A stretch of 64,000 bases of DNA from the NCBI GenBank assembly GCA_024330965.1, contig JANDJL010000008.1, positions 38,761 through 102,760 of the forward strand, read 5' to 3'. Both the position numbers and the translations under genes were made by a program. Source of the stretch: Nitrospira sp. (GTDB lineage: Bacteria > Nitrospirota > Nitrospiria > Nitrospirales > Nitrospiraceae). Each line of letters starts with the position of its first letter. The stretch's first letter is position 1. Of the stretch, positions 18,703-26,573 are shown one piece after another. The notes beneath the pieces are model-generated. The model made no database searches. It was not told the origin of the DNA and was given only the letters and a program-made list of their open reading frames with translations.

Positions 18703-19739
18703 GCCAGATCGGTCATGTGGCGGTCAACGACTATGTCCATCGAGTCGCCTGTATGCCGGAAGGGGCATGGGTCGCCGCCTGTTCCGCGTCCGGCCAAGTC
18801 GTCGTTTGGGATGCTGCCTCTCTCAGTGTCGTCCGTGAACTGAATGGGCATCGGTCGGCGGCTCTCACAATGGGTTGGCATCCGAAGAGGCCAGAGTTAG
18901 CCACGGGCGGACAGGATGGTGTCGTCCGAATCTGGGAGGTTCCCAGTGGGCAAGAGCGAGCGGTGCTTCCGGTGGGTGGTCAAGGCGCGTGGGTGGAACA
19001 TCTCGCCTGGTCGCGCGATGGCTGGTTTCTGGCCGCAGCGGCGGGGAAGACGCTCCGGATATGGAAGAGCGAGAGAGAGGGATCGCTAGAACTTGCGGGA
19101 GAGGTCTTTTCTCAGACGACGATTTCAGATCTGGCATGGATGCCGAAAGGAGAAGCTGTGATTGCCTCGGCCTATGGAGGGGCTTGGCTCTGGCAGATCG
19201 GCCACGAGCGACCGCGTCGTACCTTCCCGTACACGGGAGCGGTACTTGCGATCGCAGTCAGTCCCTCCGGTGAATATCTGGCCTCTGGCAATTTGGACGG
19301 GTCGGTGCATCTCTTCCGCACGGACGATGATCGGCAGTGGCACATGTCCGGCTATCCAGTCAAAGTGAGCCATGTCCGCTTCGACCAGAGCGGTTTACAT
19401 CTGTTCACGGCGGCGGGCAGTGATCTGGTGTCCTGGAACATGAACAGGTTCGAAGGAACCGGCGGTCGCCTGTTCATAGGACATGAGGGATGGATTCAGG
19501 ACCTGACCTGTCATCCAACCCGATCGCTGGTTGCGACGGTGGGAGAAGAGGGGCGGCTCTGTGTGTGGGAGCCTCGCGCGACCACGCCGCTGTTCAGCAT
19601 AGAGGTGGGCAGGGGCAACGCACTGTCCTGTGTCACCTGGAGTCATGATGGTCAGTGGTTAATCACTGGTGCCGCTGACGGCGTCGTGCAAGTCTTCTCG
19701 GTTCATGACGGTGACAATCGAGCCCGTGTGGTCCGATGA
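18699..19739 (+). CDS. WD40-repeat beta-propeller protein coupled to the COG0523 GTPase
   Basis: A 346-aa protein made almost entirely of WD40 repeats, each with a GH-type turn and a terminal Trp strand ([54 protein letters not shown]). About seven blades can be counted, enough for one closed propeller. There is no signal peptide, so it is probably cytoplasmic. The start at 18699 overlaps the GTPase stop; upstream in-frame starts lie inside the GTPase gene. WD40 propellers are interaction scaffolds; a partnership with the GTPases is inferred from coupling and from lying between two of them. Confidence 0.85.
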   Translation: MSQIGHVAVNDYVHRVACMPEGAWVAACSASGQVVVWDAASLSVVRELNGHRSAALTMGWHPKRPELATGGQDGVVRIWEVPSGQERAVLPVGGQGAWVEHLAWSRDGWFLAAAAGKTLRIWKSEREGSLELAGEVFSQTTISDLAWMPKGEAVIASAYGGAWLWQIGHERPRRTFPYTGAVLAIAVSPSGEYLASGNLDGSVHLFRTDDDRQWHMSGYPVKVSHVRFDQSGLHLFTAAGSDLVSWNMNRFEGTGGRLFIGHEGWIQDLTCHPTRSLVATVGEEGRLCVWEPRATTPLFSIEVGRGNALSCVTWSHDGQWLITGAADGVVQVFSVHDGDNRARVVR

Positions 19740-19895
19740 CCGTTCACGAGCGAGGCTTGCAGGGGCCGTTGAAACATGTGCAGGAGCGGTTCATGGGATG
19801 AGTGGGCCACGGCACTGGAGGATCAAGATCATGACAAGATGAGCGAACGTTGCCCGACGGTTGTCACGCAGGTGCGAACAAGGAGGAAAACGGGC

Positions 19896-20909
19896 ATGAC
19901 GGATATCGACCTTACGACCCGCAGCAGAGTGGTACCGATCTATGTGATCGCGGGATTTTTGGGCAGCGGAAAAACCGCGTTGCTCAAGCGGATTCTGGCT
20001 CATCAATTGGATCGGGATATCAGGCCGGCGGTGTTGATGAACGAGTTTGGGGAAGTCGATGTCGATGGGACGCTGCTCTCTGAGCATCCACGCTCCCACG
20101 ATGTGGAACTGCAGTCGCTGCTGAGCGGCTGTATCTGCTGCGACCTTTCGGAGGAATTCGTCGGCAAGGTCAGGCATCTACTCAAGGAGTCACAAGGTGG
20201 GCCGCTGTTCATCGAGACGACCGGCCTCGCCGACACCGGGCAGGTGGTCCAAAGTGTTGAGCAAGCGTTGGTGGACCATCAGGACCAAGGCAGGCTGGCC
20301 TCGGTGATCGTGGTGGTGGATGCCCCACGGTTTCTGACGCTTGGTTCCTACTGGTCTCAAGCGGAGGATCATCTAAAGCAAGCCGATACTGTGGTGCTCA
20401 ACAAGCTCGATCTGATTGACGAGCGACAGGCCGCTCAGGTCGAGCGACGGGTCAGATCAATCAATCCGATTGCTCGCCTTGCGCGGGCGGTCGGGGCTGA
20501 TGTGCCGGTTGACTGGTTGCTCGCGGGACCGAGGAACAAGCCGCGGTCGGCCTCCCAGGGGACAACCACAAGGGATTCAACCGCTGGCTACCGAAGCGGG
20601 AGTTTCAAGATTCTCCGGCCGATTGACTTGAATCGGTTTGAACGGTGGCTCAAGCGGTATCAACGGTCGGTGGTGCGGCTGAAGGGATATGTGAAAGTCA
20701 ACGGGTGTCCAGGGTTGCAAGAAGTGCAATGGACCTTGGGCCGTCTTTCTGTGACACCGTATCGCGGTGTGAATCAGTCGTACGCGACGATCGTCGTGAT
20801 CGGACGGCGTGTGCCGTGGGAGCAATTTCTGGATGGATTGGAGGACTGTCTGGTGAAACCAGCTAGGCAGACCAAACGATGGAGCAAAACACGAAAGAGG
20901 AAACCATGA
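19896..20909 (+). CDS. Second COG0523 (CobW-like) GTPase
   Basis: A 337-aa G3E GTPase distinct from the one at 17704. It has GFLGSGKTALLKRIL, the CxCC motif [23 protein letters not shown] and NKLDL, and a C-terminal CobW_C-like domain (WLKRYQRSVVRLKGYVKVNG). The ATG at 19896 follows AGGAGG by 9 nt; open sequence extends upstream to 19776 but has no comparable ribosome site. Two divergent paralogues in one locus suggest different client proteins. The 3' end overlaps the start of the DUF3386 frame by about 30 bp. Confidence 0.9.
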   Translation: MTDIDLTTRSRVVPIYVIAGFLGSGKTALLKRILAHQLDRDIRPAVLMNEFGEVDVDGTLLSEHPRSHDVELQSLLSGCICCDLSEEFVGKVRHLLKESQGGPLFIETTGLADTGQVVQSVEQALVDHQDQGRLASVIVVVDAPRFLTLGSYWSQAEDHLKQADTVVLNKLDLIDERQAAQVERRVRSINPIARLARAVGADVPVDWLLAGPRNKPRSASQGTTTRDSTAGYRSGSFKILRPIDLNRFERWLKRYQRSVVRLKGYVKVNGCPGLQEVQWTLGRLSVTPYRGVNQSYATIVVIGRRVPWEQFLDGLEDCLVKPARQTKRWSKTRKRKP

Positions 20910-21616
20910 TGAAGCACGATGTAGCCATGGAGGCGGAGGCGGCGAGGCCATCTTCTCCACTTGATCATCCGGAAGCAAGGGCGCTCGTGCGTGATGCGCA
21001 CGAGCACATGTATCACTGGCCCAAGGAGTTTCGCGGCTATGAGGCGGTTCTGACTGTAAACGAAGAAGGACAGGTGTGGACTGGCAGAGTCCGGCTTGTG
21101 CCGCGAAAAGAGACGAACGTTGAATTGCCTGGTGCCAGCGACTCCCTTCGAGAATGGGTGCGTGAAAGGCTTTGGACACAAGGAATGCATCTGGCCTGGA
21201 ACCAGTTCGAACAGGGAGACGGCAAGTATGTCATCTCTTTTGCACCGGATGACGATGCCTACCAGCTTCATCCGCGCGGACGAAAGGTTCTGTTGACCGG
21301 TGGACGACTCGAATCCTGGTACCGCATCAAGGATCACTGTTACCGGCAGATTGGCCGACTCACCCCCATGACCGAGCGGCGGGTCAACTCGATCGAACGG
21401 TATGGCATGACGCCAGATGGAAAGCTCTACGCGAGTTACTATGTGATGACCTATTTCACGTTAGATGGGGCCTCTGTCATCGGTATGGAAAGTTATGTCA
21501 ATGACTATTGCGACGTGCAAGGTCTCTGGCTGCCCCTCCGCCGCGCGGTTTCGTTCGGCCACCAAGGAACAGTGATGACGAGAGTCATCGACTGTTCCGA
21601 ACACCAGATCTTATGA
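20879..21616 (+). CDS. DUF3386-family protein
   Basis: A 245-aa soluble protein resembling DUF3386, a family I know mainly from cyanobacteria and plastid-bearing organisms and with no assigned function. The family start ARALVRDAHEHMYHWPKEFRGYEA is visible from about residue 31 and the beta-rich C-terminus ends in LPLRRAVSFGHQG and EHQIL. There is no signal peptide or membrane segment. ATGs at 20879, 20906 and 20909 are all possible; the later ones follow AAAGAGGAA and remove most of the overlap with the GTPase. The tight link to COG0523 genes suggests a role in zinc stress. Confidence 0.72.
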   Translation: MEQNTKEETMMKHDVAMEAEAARPSSPLDHPEARALVRDAHEHMYHWPKEFRGYEAVLTVNEEGQVWTGRVRLVPRKETNVELPGASDSLREWVRERLWTQGMHLAWNQFEQGDGKYVISFAPDDDAYQLHPRGRKVLLTGGRLESWYRIKDHCYRQIGRLTPMTERRVNSIERYGMTPDGKLYASYYVMTYFTLDGASVIGMESYVNDYCDVQGLWLPLRRAVSFGHQGTVMTRVIDCSEHQIL

Positions 21617-21989
21617 CTGCAGTCTCCCTTCTGTTCGAGATCAGGACTGGCGATCCTGGTGTTGCGTTCGGGATCGAGCACACAATGACTCATTCTTCAC
21701 CATTGAACTGAGGCCCTTCCGAAAGGCTCTCTTGCCATCCGTACTGCCTCGGTCCGGTGTGCACGCTCAAGAAGCCACTTCTCCTCACTAACTCAGCGAG
21801 GCGATCGGATGGGGCATGGTTGAAGGGACATGGCTCTGCGACCTACAGCTTGGCCGATCAATGGACTGTCGGAGACCGCTGATTGGTGCAGGGGCACCGT
21901 TTATAAAAAAGTACTCGTTGATGCCGACAAGCGCTCACTATGCTCGCGTGCACGATGACGTTCATGGTGGACGTCGTGCAGAGAAGCCT
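21617..21989. other. Non-coding stretch between DUF3386 gene and all3515-like gene
   Basis: No credible gene. Short open frames lack family resemblance and ribosome sites. The stretch contains a small inverted repeat, GGTGC and GCACC at about 21885-21898, followed by an AT-rich TTTATAAAAAAG. The strong hairpin at its 3' end is listed separately. It is probably the promoter and leader region of the secreted-protein gene. Confidence 0.5.
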
Positions 21990-22018
21990 GGTCGCTGCGT
22001 AAATCGTGAGCAGCGACC
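21990..22018 (+). promoter_or_regulatory. Perfect 9-bp inverted repeat in the leader of the all3515-like gene
   Basis: GGTCGCTGC (21990-21998) and GCAGCGACC (22010-22018) are exact complements separated by 11 nt. The arm ends 28 nt before the start codon at 22047 and about 14 nt before the ribosome site AAGGAGG. It could be an operator or an RNA hairpin controlling translation; no T-run follows, so it is not a simple terminator. Confidence 0.55.
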
Positions 22019-22046
22019 GTGAACCCATCATCAAGGAGGTGTTGTT

Positions 22047-22910
22047 ATGTGGGGTCAGTTAAAGGGAGGGCACGCGAAGCAGGTCACACGAAGCCTCGCT
22101 CTTGTGGCGCTTGGCCTTGTCTTGGCCGGTGGTGTTGAGTCTCAGGCAGTGGAGTACTACGTGGGCATTGATGGACGGGAGATCATTCCGACGGGAACCT
22201 ATGCCGGCTTGCCCAATCCCAACTATGGGCGGGTGACCTTTTTGTTTGCCCACATGAATGAAACGGATCCGACAAGAAATCACTACCATGGGATTGGGGC
22301 CTATAGTTACAGTGGTCCGGCCGAGGCACCCTGGGTCAATCCCACGAATGCCAACAACCGCATTCCTGAAACCTACACCAGGCAGGAGCCGTTGCCCCTG
22401 TTTCCTGGTGAAGGGGTCCATGCGGGACTCTGGGTTAGCCGACCGGTTCCAGAATTAGAGTATAGCTTCTTGCAATGGGCACCAATTGATCAGATCAGTG
22501 GAGCAGAGCCCGGATCCCCGGAACATTATTTGTTTCATAGTTCTGGTGGTCGGTGGACCAGGTCTTTGGCCGGCACGAGGTTAGCCCTTCAGGTGGTGGG
22601 ATTGACGCCTGGTCTTCGCGTCATGGATGAAACAGGCACGACGATCTTCACCGGACCAGGACAGACCTACGTGCTGGGAGAGGGCGATCGCTTCTCGTTC
22701 TTTCCAACGTTGTACACCGTGGCGGTCGGAGAATCTCGGTATACGGCGTCGTTCCGGTTGATCGATCTCAATGGCGTGGCAGGCGAGAGTGGCATTTTTC
22801 ACTTTGATGTTCGTCCTGTGCCATTGCCGGCTGCGGTCTGGCTCATGCTTTCAGGTCTTGCCTCGGTCTCGCTGCTGGCTCGTCAACGACCGTCCAATTC
22901 CCAAGGTTAA
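22047..22910 (+). CDS. Secreted PEP-CTERM-type protein resembling the Zur-repressed all3515 family
   Basis: A 287-aa exported protein. A signal peptide (about residues 13-34, ending VESQA) precedes EYYVGIDGREIIPTGTYAG and a His-containing segment, HMNETDPTRNHYHGIG, that could bind metal. The C-terminus has a short linker then VPLPAAVWLMLSGLASVSL and a basic end, the VPLPA variant of the PEP-CTERM exosortase tail. The N-terminal half matches my recollection of the all3515 family, a Zur-repressed PEP-CTERM group named after an Anabaena gene. AAGGAGG lies 6 nt before the ATG. It is probably a surface or periplasmic zinc-capture protein; this function is inferred. Confidence 0.75.
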   Translation: MWGQLKGGHAKQVTRSLALVALGLVLAGGVESQAVEYYVGIDGREIIPTGTYAGLPNPNYGRVTFLFAHMNETDPTRNHYHGIGAYSYSGPAEAPWVNPTNANNRIPETYTRQEPLPLFPGEGVHAGLWVSRPVPELEYSFLQWAPIDQISGAEPGSPEHYLFHSSGGRWTRSLAGTRLALQVVGLTPGLRVMDETGTTIFTGPGQTYVLGEGDRFSFFPTLYTVAVGESRYTASFRLIDLNGVAGESGIFHFDVRPVPLPAAVWLMLSGLASVSLLARQRPSNSQG

Positions 22911-22930
22911 GGGATGGTCTACGGATGGCT

Positions 22931-22961
22931 GATGGGCACTGTCTCTTACGCAGTGCCCATC
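22931..22961 (+). terminator. Hairpin terminator after the all3515-like gene
   Basis: GATGGGCACTG (22931-22941) pairs perfectly with CAGTGCCCATC (22951-22961) around a 9-nt loop, 20 bp after the stop codon. A T/C-rich stretch, GGCTTCTTCTAC, follows. The position and strength fit a terminator separating this gene from the ZIP transporter. Confidence 0.75.
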
Positions 22962-23040
22962 GGCTTCTTCTACACCACGGTCGTTCCTCTAGGGCCATAC
23001 GAGATGTCGTGATGGTCCGGTTAAGGTTAAATGGATCGTC

Positions 23041-23847
23041 GTGAGCCTGCCGTCCGATTCATCCTGGGGGTTTGCCTTCCTGATGGGGCTGCTCGGAAGC
23101 CTGGGAGCTCTCCTTCCCACGGCGCTTGTCCTGCTTCTATCCGACCGATGGCGTCATTGGCTGCTGCCCTATCTGTTGAGCTACGCGACCGGGGCCATGT
23201 TGGCGACGCCGATATTGGGATTGATCCCAGAATCACTCGAACAGATCACGATCTCGGAAGCCGGTCTCTCACTGTTGGGAGGGCTTGTCCTCTTTTTTGT
23301 GTTGGAGTGGTCGGTGCTCTGGCGCCATGCTCACGACGACATGAACGAGCCGGAGACCGGTTCCCATTGGGCAGGGGCCGGCCGTCACCGTCGAACAGCC
23401 AACACGACAGCCACGTTGATCTTGATCGGTGATGCAGTGCACAACCTGTCAGATGGGGTGGCGATCGGGGCAGCGAGCGTAGCTGAGCCGGCCCTGGGCT
23501 TTGTCACGACCTTGGCGGTCATTGGTCATGAGATGCCGCAGGAATTAAGCGATTTTACGATCTTGCTCGCCTGTGGGTTCTCGTGGCGTCAGGCCTTGGT
23601 ATGGAACAGTGTTTCGGCCCTTGGCACGTTGCTGGGCGTTCTCATGGCCTATGGAGGATTGGCCTATGCTCAGACGATCGTGCCTTATGCGCTGTGTGTG
23701 GCGGCAGCGAGTTTTTTATACGTGGGGCTTGCCGATCTCGTGCCGAAGTTACATGGGCAAATGGGAGCGGCCAAAGGGGTCTGGCAGTTTGCAATGCTTA
23801 TAGCTGGCATGGTCACCATCGCGCTGTTGACCATGCTACCCCATTGA
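23041..23847 (+). CDS. ZIP-family metal (zinc) transporter
   Basis: A 268-aa inner-membrane transporter with about eight hydrophobic segments and a His-containing cytoplasmic loop (WRHAHDD, GRHRR) between segments 3 and 4. The binuclear metal site of ZIP proteins is visible: HNLSDGVAIGAA in one helix and GHEMPQELSDF in the next. ZIPs import divalent metals, most often zinc, into the cytoplasm. The GTG at 23041 is taken as start; an ATG at 23083 is also possible. The position after the Zur/COG0523 genes supports zinc uptake. Confidence 0.9.
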   Translation: MSLPSDSSWGFAFLMGLLGSLGALLPTALVLLLSDRWRHWLLPYLLSYATGAMLATPILGLIPESLEQITISEAGLSLLGGLVLFFVLEWSVLWRHAHDDMNEPETGSHWAGAGRHRRTANTTATLILIGDAVHNLSDGVAIGAASVAEPALGFVTTLAVIGHEMPQELSDFTILLACGFSWRQALVWNSVSALGTLLGVLMAYGGLAYAQTIVPYALCVAAASFLYVGLADLVPKLHGQMGAAKGVWQFAMLIAGMVTIALLTMLPH

Positions 23848-24362
23848 TGAGTGTGGGGCGAGCCGACCGTGAATCCTATCTGGTGGTTCGCCTTACCAGC
23901 GCATGGCCGGACAACATTCGAAAAGCCACAAACGTCACGTCCCTTTCTTCAGAAGGACATCTCAAGATCGTCTTCCTCGGCGGCACAGAGCAGGAGGTGG
24001 CCTTTTGCGAACGTCCTTATCAAGGTCACCACGCCACTCTTGCTTTCTCCGCCTGTTATGACCGACGCGCGCCAGTTCGTGACGATGGGCGTCTGGAGAA
24101 GCTTTGTCCGTGTGCTGCTCATTATCCTCCACATGGAATTTCATCTGCCGGTGCTGCCGCGCGCGTTCTTTCATGATGGATGCTAATTCAGTCTCCCATC
24201 GAGGGTTCTTATTAATGCGCATTAATGCTTGGATGAACGGACCGCAGAGTTTCGTCGGAATCCGGCCAAGACAGTCCGAAGCGGATTACTTGCCTTTTAG
24301 GTGTCGAGAAGTTATAGACACACATGCCGTCTTCGTTCATGTGCGTGGAGAGGACTATCGCT
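23848..24362. other. Gene-free region with a 16-bp perfect palindrome
   Basis: I find no convincing gene. Several overlapping open frames exist on both strands, including a His/Arg-rich one on the minus strand at 23962-24222, but none has a family signature. At 24211-24226 lies ATTAATGCGCATTAAT, a perfect palindrome that also repeats ATTAATGC twice. It is AT-rich compared with the surroundings and lies about 140 bp before the nucleotidyltransferase gene, so it is a candidate operator or promoter element. Confidence 0.5.
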
Positions 24363-24692
24363 GTGCAAGAAATTGGGCAAGATCCGGTATCGCTTGTTGA
24401 GCGGAAAGCCCGAGAAGTGGCGTCTACCCTTTTGGTTTCAGAACCACGGGTCAAGCTATTTCTGTTCGGCTCCAGGGCGACCGGGCGTGCCGGGGTTCGG
24501 TCGGATATCGATGTGGGGATCGATCTGGGGCATCCAATGGTGCCGGAAGTGCTCGCGGCAGTGCGAGATGCGTTCGACGACCTGCCGATTTTACAGAAGG
24601 TGGATGTGGTCGATTTTTCCAGTGTGGATGAAGCGTTCAGAGCCGTAGCCCTTCAACAGACAAGGTCTCTCTATGAGCGACAAACTGCGTAA
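24363..24692 (+). CDS. MNT-type minimal nucleotidyltransferase (HI0073/MntA-like antitoxin)
   Basis: A 109-aa stand-alone nucleotidyltransferase domain. FGSRATGRAGVRSDIDVGIDLG contains the GS motif and the DxD metal site, with a further Asp in VDVVDFS, so the active site is intact. The GTG at 24363 is chosen because GGAGAGGA lies just upstream; in-frame ATGs at 24324 and 24342 lack such a site. In studied MNT/HEPN pairs the MNT protein adds AMP to the HEPN RNase and silences it. The HEPN gene overlaps its last 20 bp. Confidence 0.82.
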   Translation: MQEIGQDPVSLVERKAREVASTLLVSEPRVKLFLFGSRATGRAGVRSDIDVGIDLGHPMVPEVLAAVRDAFDDLPILQKVDVVDFSSVDEAFRAVALQQTRSLYERQTA

Positions 24693-25062
24693 TTTGCTGC
24701 GGGTCCTGGATGCCGCCTTGCAGCGATTCGAGGGAGCGCTGGCTCAACCGGTCAATGAGTTTGTGCGGGACTCCGCCATCCAACGGTTCGAGTTCACGTT
24801 CGAGCTGTTTTGGAAGAGCCTGAAAGCGTACGCCGAGGAATCGGGTCTTGAAGCCTACTCGCCCAGAGATAGCCTGAGAACGGCGTTTCAATTGGGACTG
24901 ATTCAGGAATGCTCGGACTGGTTTCGGATGTTGGAAGACCGCAATCTCACGAGCCACACCTATAACGAAGCCACTGCGGAAACAATCTACTCTCATCTCC
25001 CGGCCTATCTCCTCCTCATTCGCCAAGCGCATCGTGAATTGCTCAAGCGAGTGAAAAGTTGA
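24673..25062 (+). CDS. HEPN-domain partner (HI0074-type nucleotidyltransferase substrate-binding protein)
   Basis: A 129-aa all-helical protein of the HI0074 family. The conserved RDSAIQRFEFTFELFWKSLK and the RNLTSHTYNE stretch, which contains the HEPN RNase motif Rx4H, are present. HEPN proteins partnered with MNT act as RNase toxins or as substrate-binding subunits. It overlaps the MNT gene by 20 bp, the usual arrangement of these pairs. Pairing and motifs suggest a functional toxin-antitoxin unit; which partner is toxic here is inference. Confidence 0.82.
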   Translation: MSDKLRNLLRVLDAALQRFEGALAQPVNEFVRDSAIQRFEFTFELFWKSLKAYAEESGLEAYSPRDSLRTAFQLGLIQECSDWFRMLEDRNLTSHTYNEATAETIYSHLPAYLLLIRQAHRELLKRVKS

Positions 25063-25263
25063 AGGGTGAGCATCGCCCTGGGTATGTGTCATCCGGCCGA
25101 AGACAGCATCTTCAAGCCAGATGAGAAAGCTTACATAGTGAGGTGTGGTACGAAGCCTTGGCAAGACCTTGGCAGGATAGGGGCGACCCACTGGGATTTT
25201 TAGCAGGATTTGGAGGATAGGAATGAACGATGAGGGCTCTATCGTGTGTATTGCGTGAGGATC

Positions 25264-25600
25264 ATGCTCGACGAAAATCTTCCGGCCAAGCTCGTTCGGG
25301 TGTTTGCCGAGCTGGGACAGGATACCGACACCATTCCCAAGAGGACATGGCGGGGAAACCGGATGATGAGGTGTGGGCTGCGGTTTAGGCAGCAGGGCGG
25401 TTCTTCATCACGCAGGATCTAAACTTTTCCAATACCACTGTTTTGTGCCAGCAAGGCATGAGGGAATCTTGCTGGTGCGGCTGCGGGCACCTGGCCGCGC
25501 TGCCCCGACCCATCGAATTCATGCCGTTTTTCAGAGTGAATCTGTTGAAGTGTGGAGGAGCGCCTTCATTGTGGTCATCGACTGCAAGCTCCGCGTCGGG
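25264..25600 (+). pseudogene. Decayed DUF5615 (PIN-like) toxin-family gene
   Basis: Pieces of one DUF5615 protein lie in three frames. The start MLDENLPAKLVRVFAELGQD is in the frame of 25264. The middle (EDMAGKPDDEVWAAV, stop, AAGRFFITQDLNFS) is in the frame of 25371. The end (HEGILLVRLRAPGRA, CKLRV) is in the frame of 25373. At least two frameshifts and one internal TAG are therefore needed, so no full product can be made. DUF5615 genes normally follow a DUF433 antitoxin; none is recognisable upstream. It lies 200 bp after the MNT/HEPN pair, marking a degrading defence or toxin region. Confidence 0.75.
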
Positions 25601-26105
25601 TTCAGACGAGCTGGTCCGGTATTTCCGGAGATGGTGTCGCGCGAGATTCGTCGAACAACAGCAGTTGATTCGATCCACTTGGGCCAGCCGAATAGTGAGG
25701 GTGTGATCGTGACGGAAGACTAGGAGAGGCTCAAGCGGAGAAGGAAGGTCGGGTGGCAATCCGGATGACCCAACCATTGCCGGTCGTATCCTCTTGACTA
25801 CAGTGGGGATCACCGCGACCGACGATGCCATCACCGGCCATCGCGGCAGGGGCGGCCAGGGGATTCTGACGGTTCCGGTGGTTTACAACGGATGGGTCCA
25901 GAAGCTTCCTGGTTCATGGAAGAATCAGTTGACGCCGTCTCAACATAATCCAATTCAATAATGTATTGACCAGTTCAGCCTGAGCTTTGTTCAGGCTGGG
26001 CTGCGATCCCCTCCCTTTCGCAGGGCCAAAAGTTTTCCGAGACTCCCATTTACTTTTTTTCTCCCCCTCCGTCTAACCCATCAGACAAGGTTGGAAGGAG
26101 GGGGT
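25601..26105. other. Gene-free region with a short stem-loop
   Basis: No supported gene. The stem-loop CAGCCTGA (25976-25983) and TCAGGCTG (25991-25998), with a 7-nt loop, could be a terminator remnant; no clear T-run follows. The last 60 bp, pyrimidine-rich and ending in GGAAGGAGGGGG, form the leader of the lipoprotein gene at 26106. Confidence 0.45.
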
Positions 26106-26501
26106 ATGCAATCATTCCATTCACACGTGAGCATGTCGCTCCTGTCAGTACTCTTGCTGTTGTCCGGCTGTACCTCCACGTTGGTTCGCGATGAGGTGAA
26201 GCGCACGGCCGGACTAGGAGGCCATTGCAGCGGCAGCGAGTGGGTAGATGACTCATCCATCGCCGTATTGCCGGTCCCAGTCGTCGCCTTTGTTACCCCG
26301 CACATCGATCTACGTGATGTCTCGAGTGAGCCGTATCTGAATCGATGTGGAGCCTCGACCAGAGTGGTCAATCGGGAGGTATCGGTCAATAGACTGGCGT
26401 GCATGCCTGCCGGCCTCACACGAATTATTACGCTCGGCGTTTGGCAATGGTGTCCGGCGCGCGTCACCTGGTCGGCGGATGTGCTAGGGGATATACCATG
26501 A
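26106..26501 (+). CDS. Small lipoprotein, possibly Bor-like
   Basis: A 131-aa protein with a lipoprotein signal peptide: a hydrophobic run then LLSGC, giving a lipid-modified Cys at about residue 20. The mature part has a few Cys residues and ends with LTRIITLGVWQWCPARVTW, recalling the ITLGIYTPxxxxVxC ending of the Bor/Iss family, though the rest is not convincingly similar. The ATG at 26106 follows AAGGAGGGGG. It probably sits in the outer membrane. Function unknown. Confidence 0.6.
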   Translation: MQSFHSHVSMSLLSVLLLLSGCTSTLVRDEVKRTAGLGGHCSGSEWVDDSSIAVLPVPVVAFVTPHIDLRDVSSEPYLNRCGASTRVVNREVSVNRLACMPAGLTRIITLGVWQWCPARVTWSADVLGDIP

Positions 26502-26573
26502 TCGGCCAACGTCTTGGCCGAGGACCGGAAAAATTAGAAACCACAGCCGCAATTCGTCAACAAGGAACACACT

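Noticed and set aside
23962..24222. His/Arg-rich minus-strand frame after the ZIP gene
   Set aside because: Tempting as a metal-binding protein, but no repeat unit, no ribosome site and no family pattern; it overlaps other open frames and includes the palindrome.
25976..25998. Attachment site or transposon end
   Set aside because: The 8-bp stem with a 7-nt loop has no partner copy elsewhere in the window and no mobile gene beside it.
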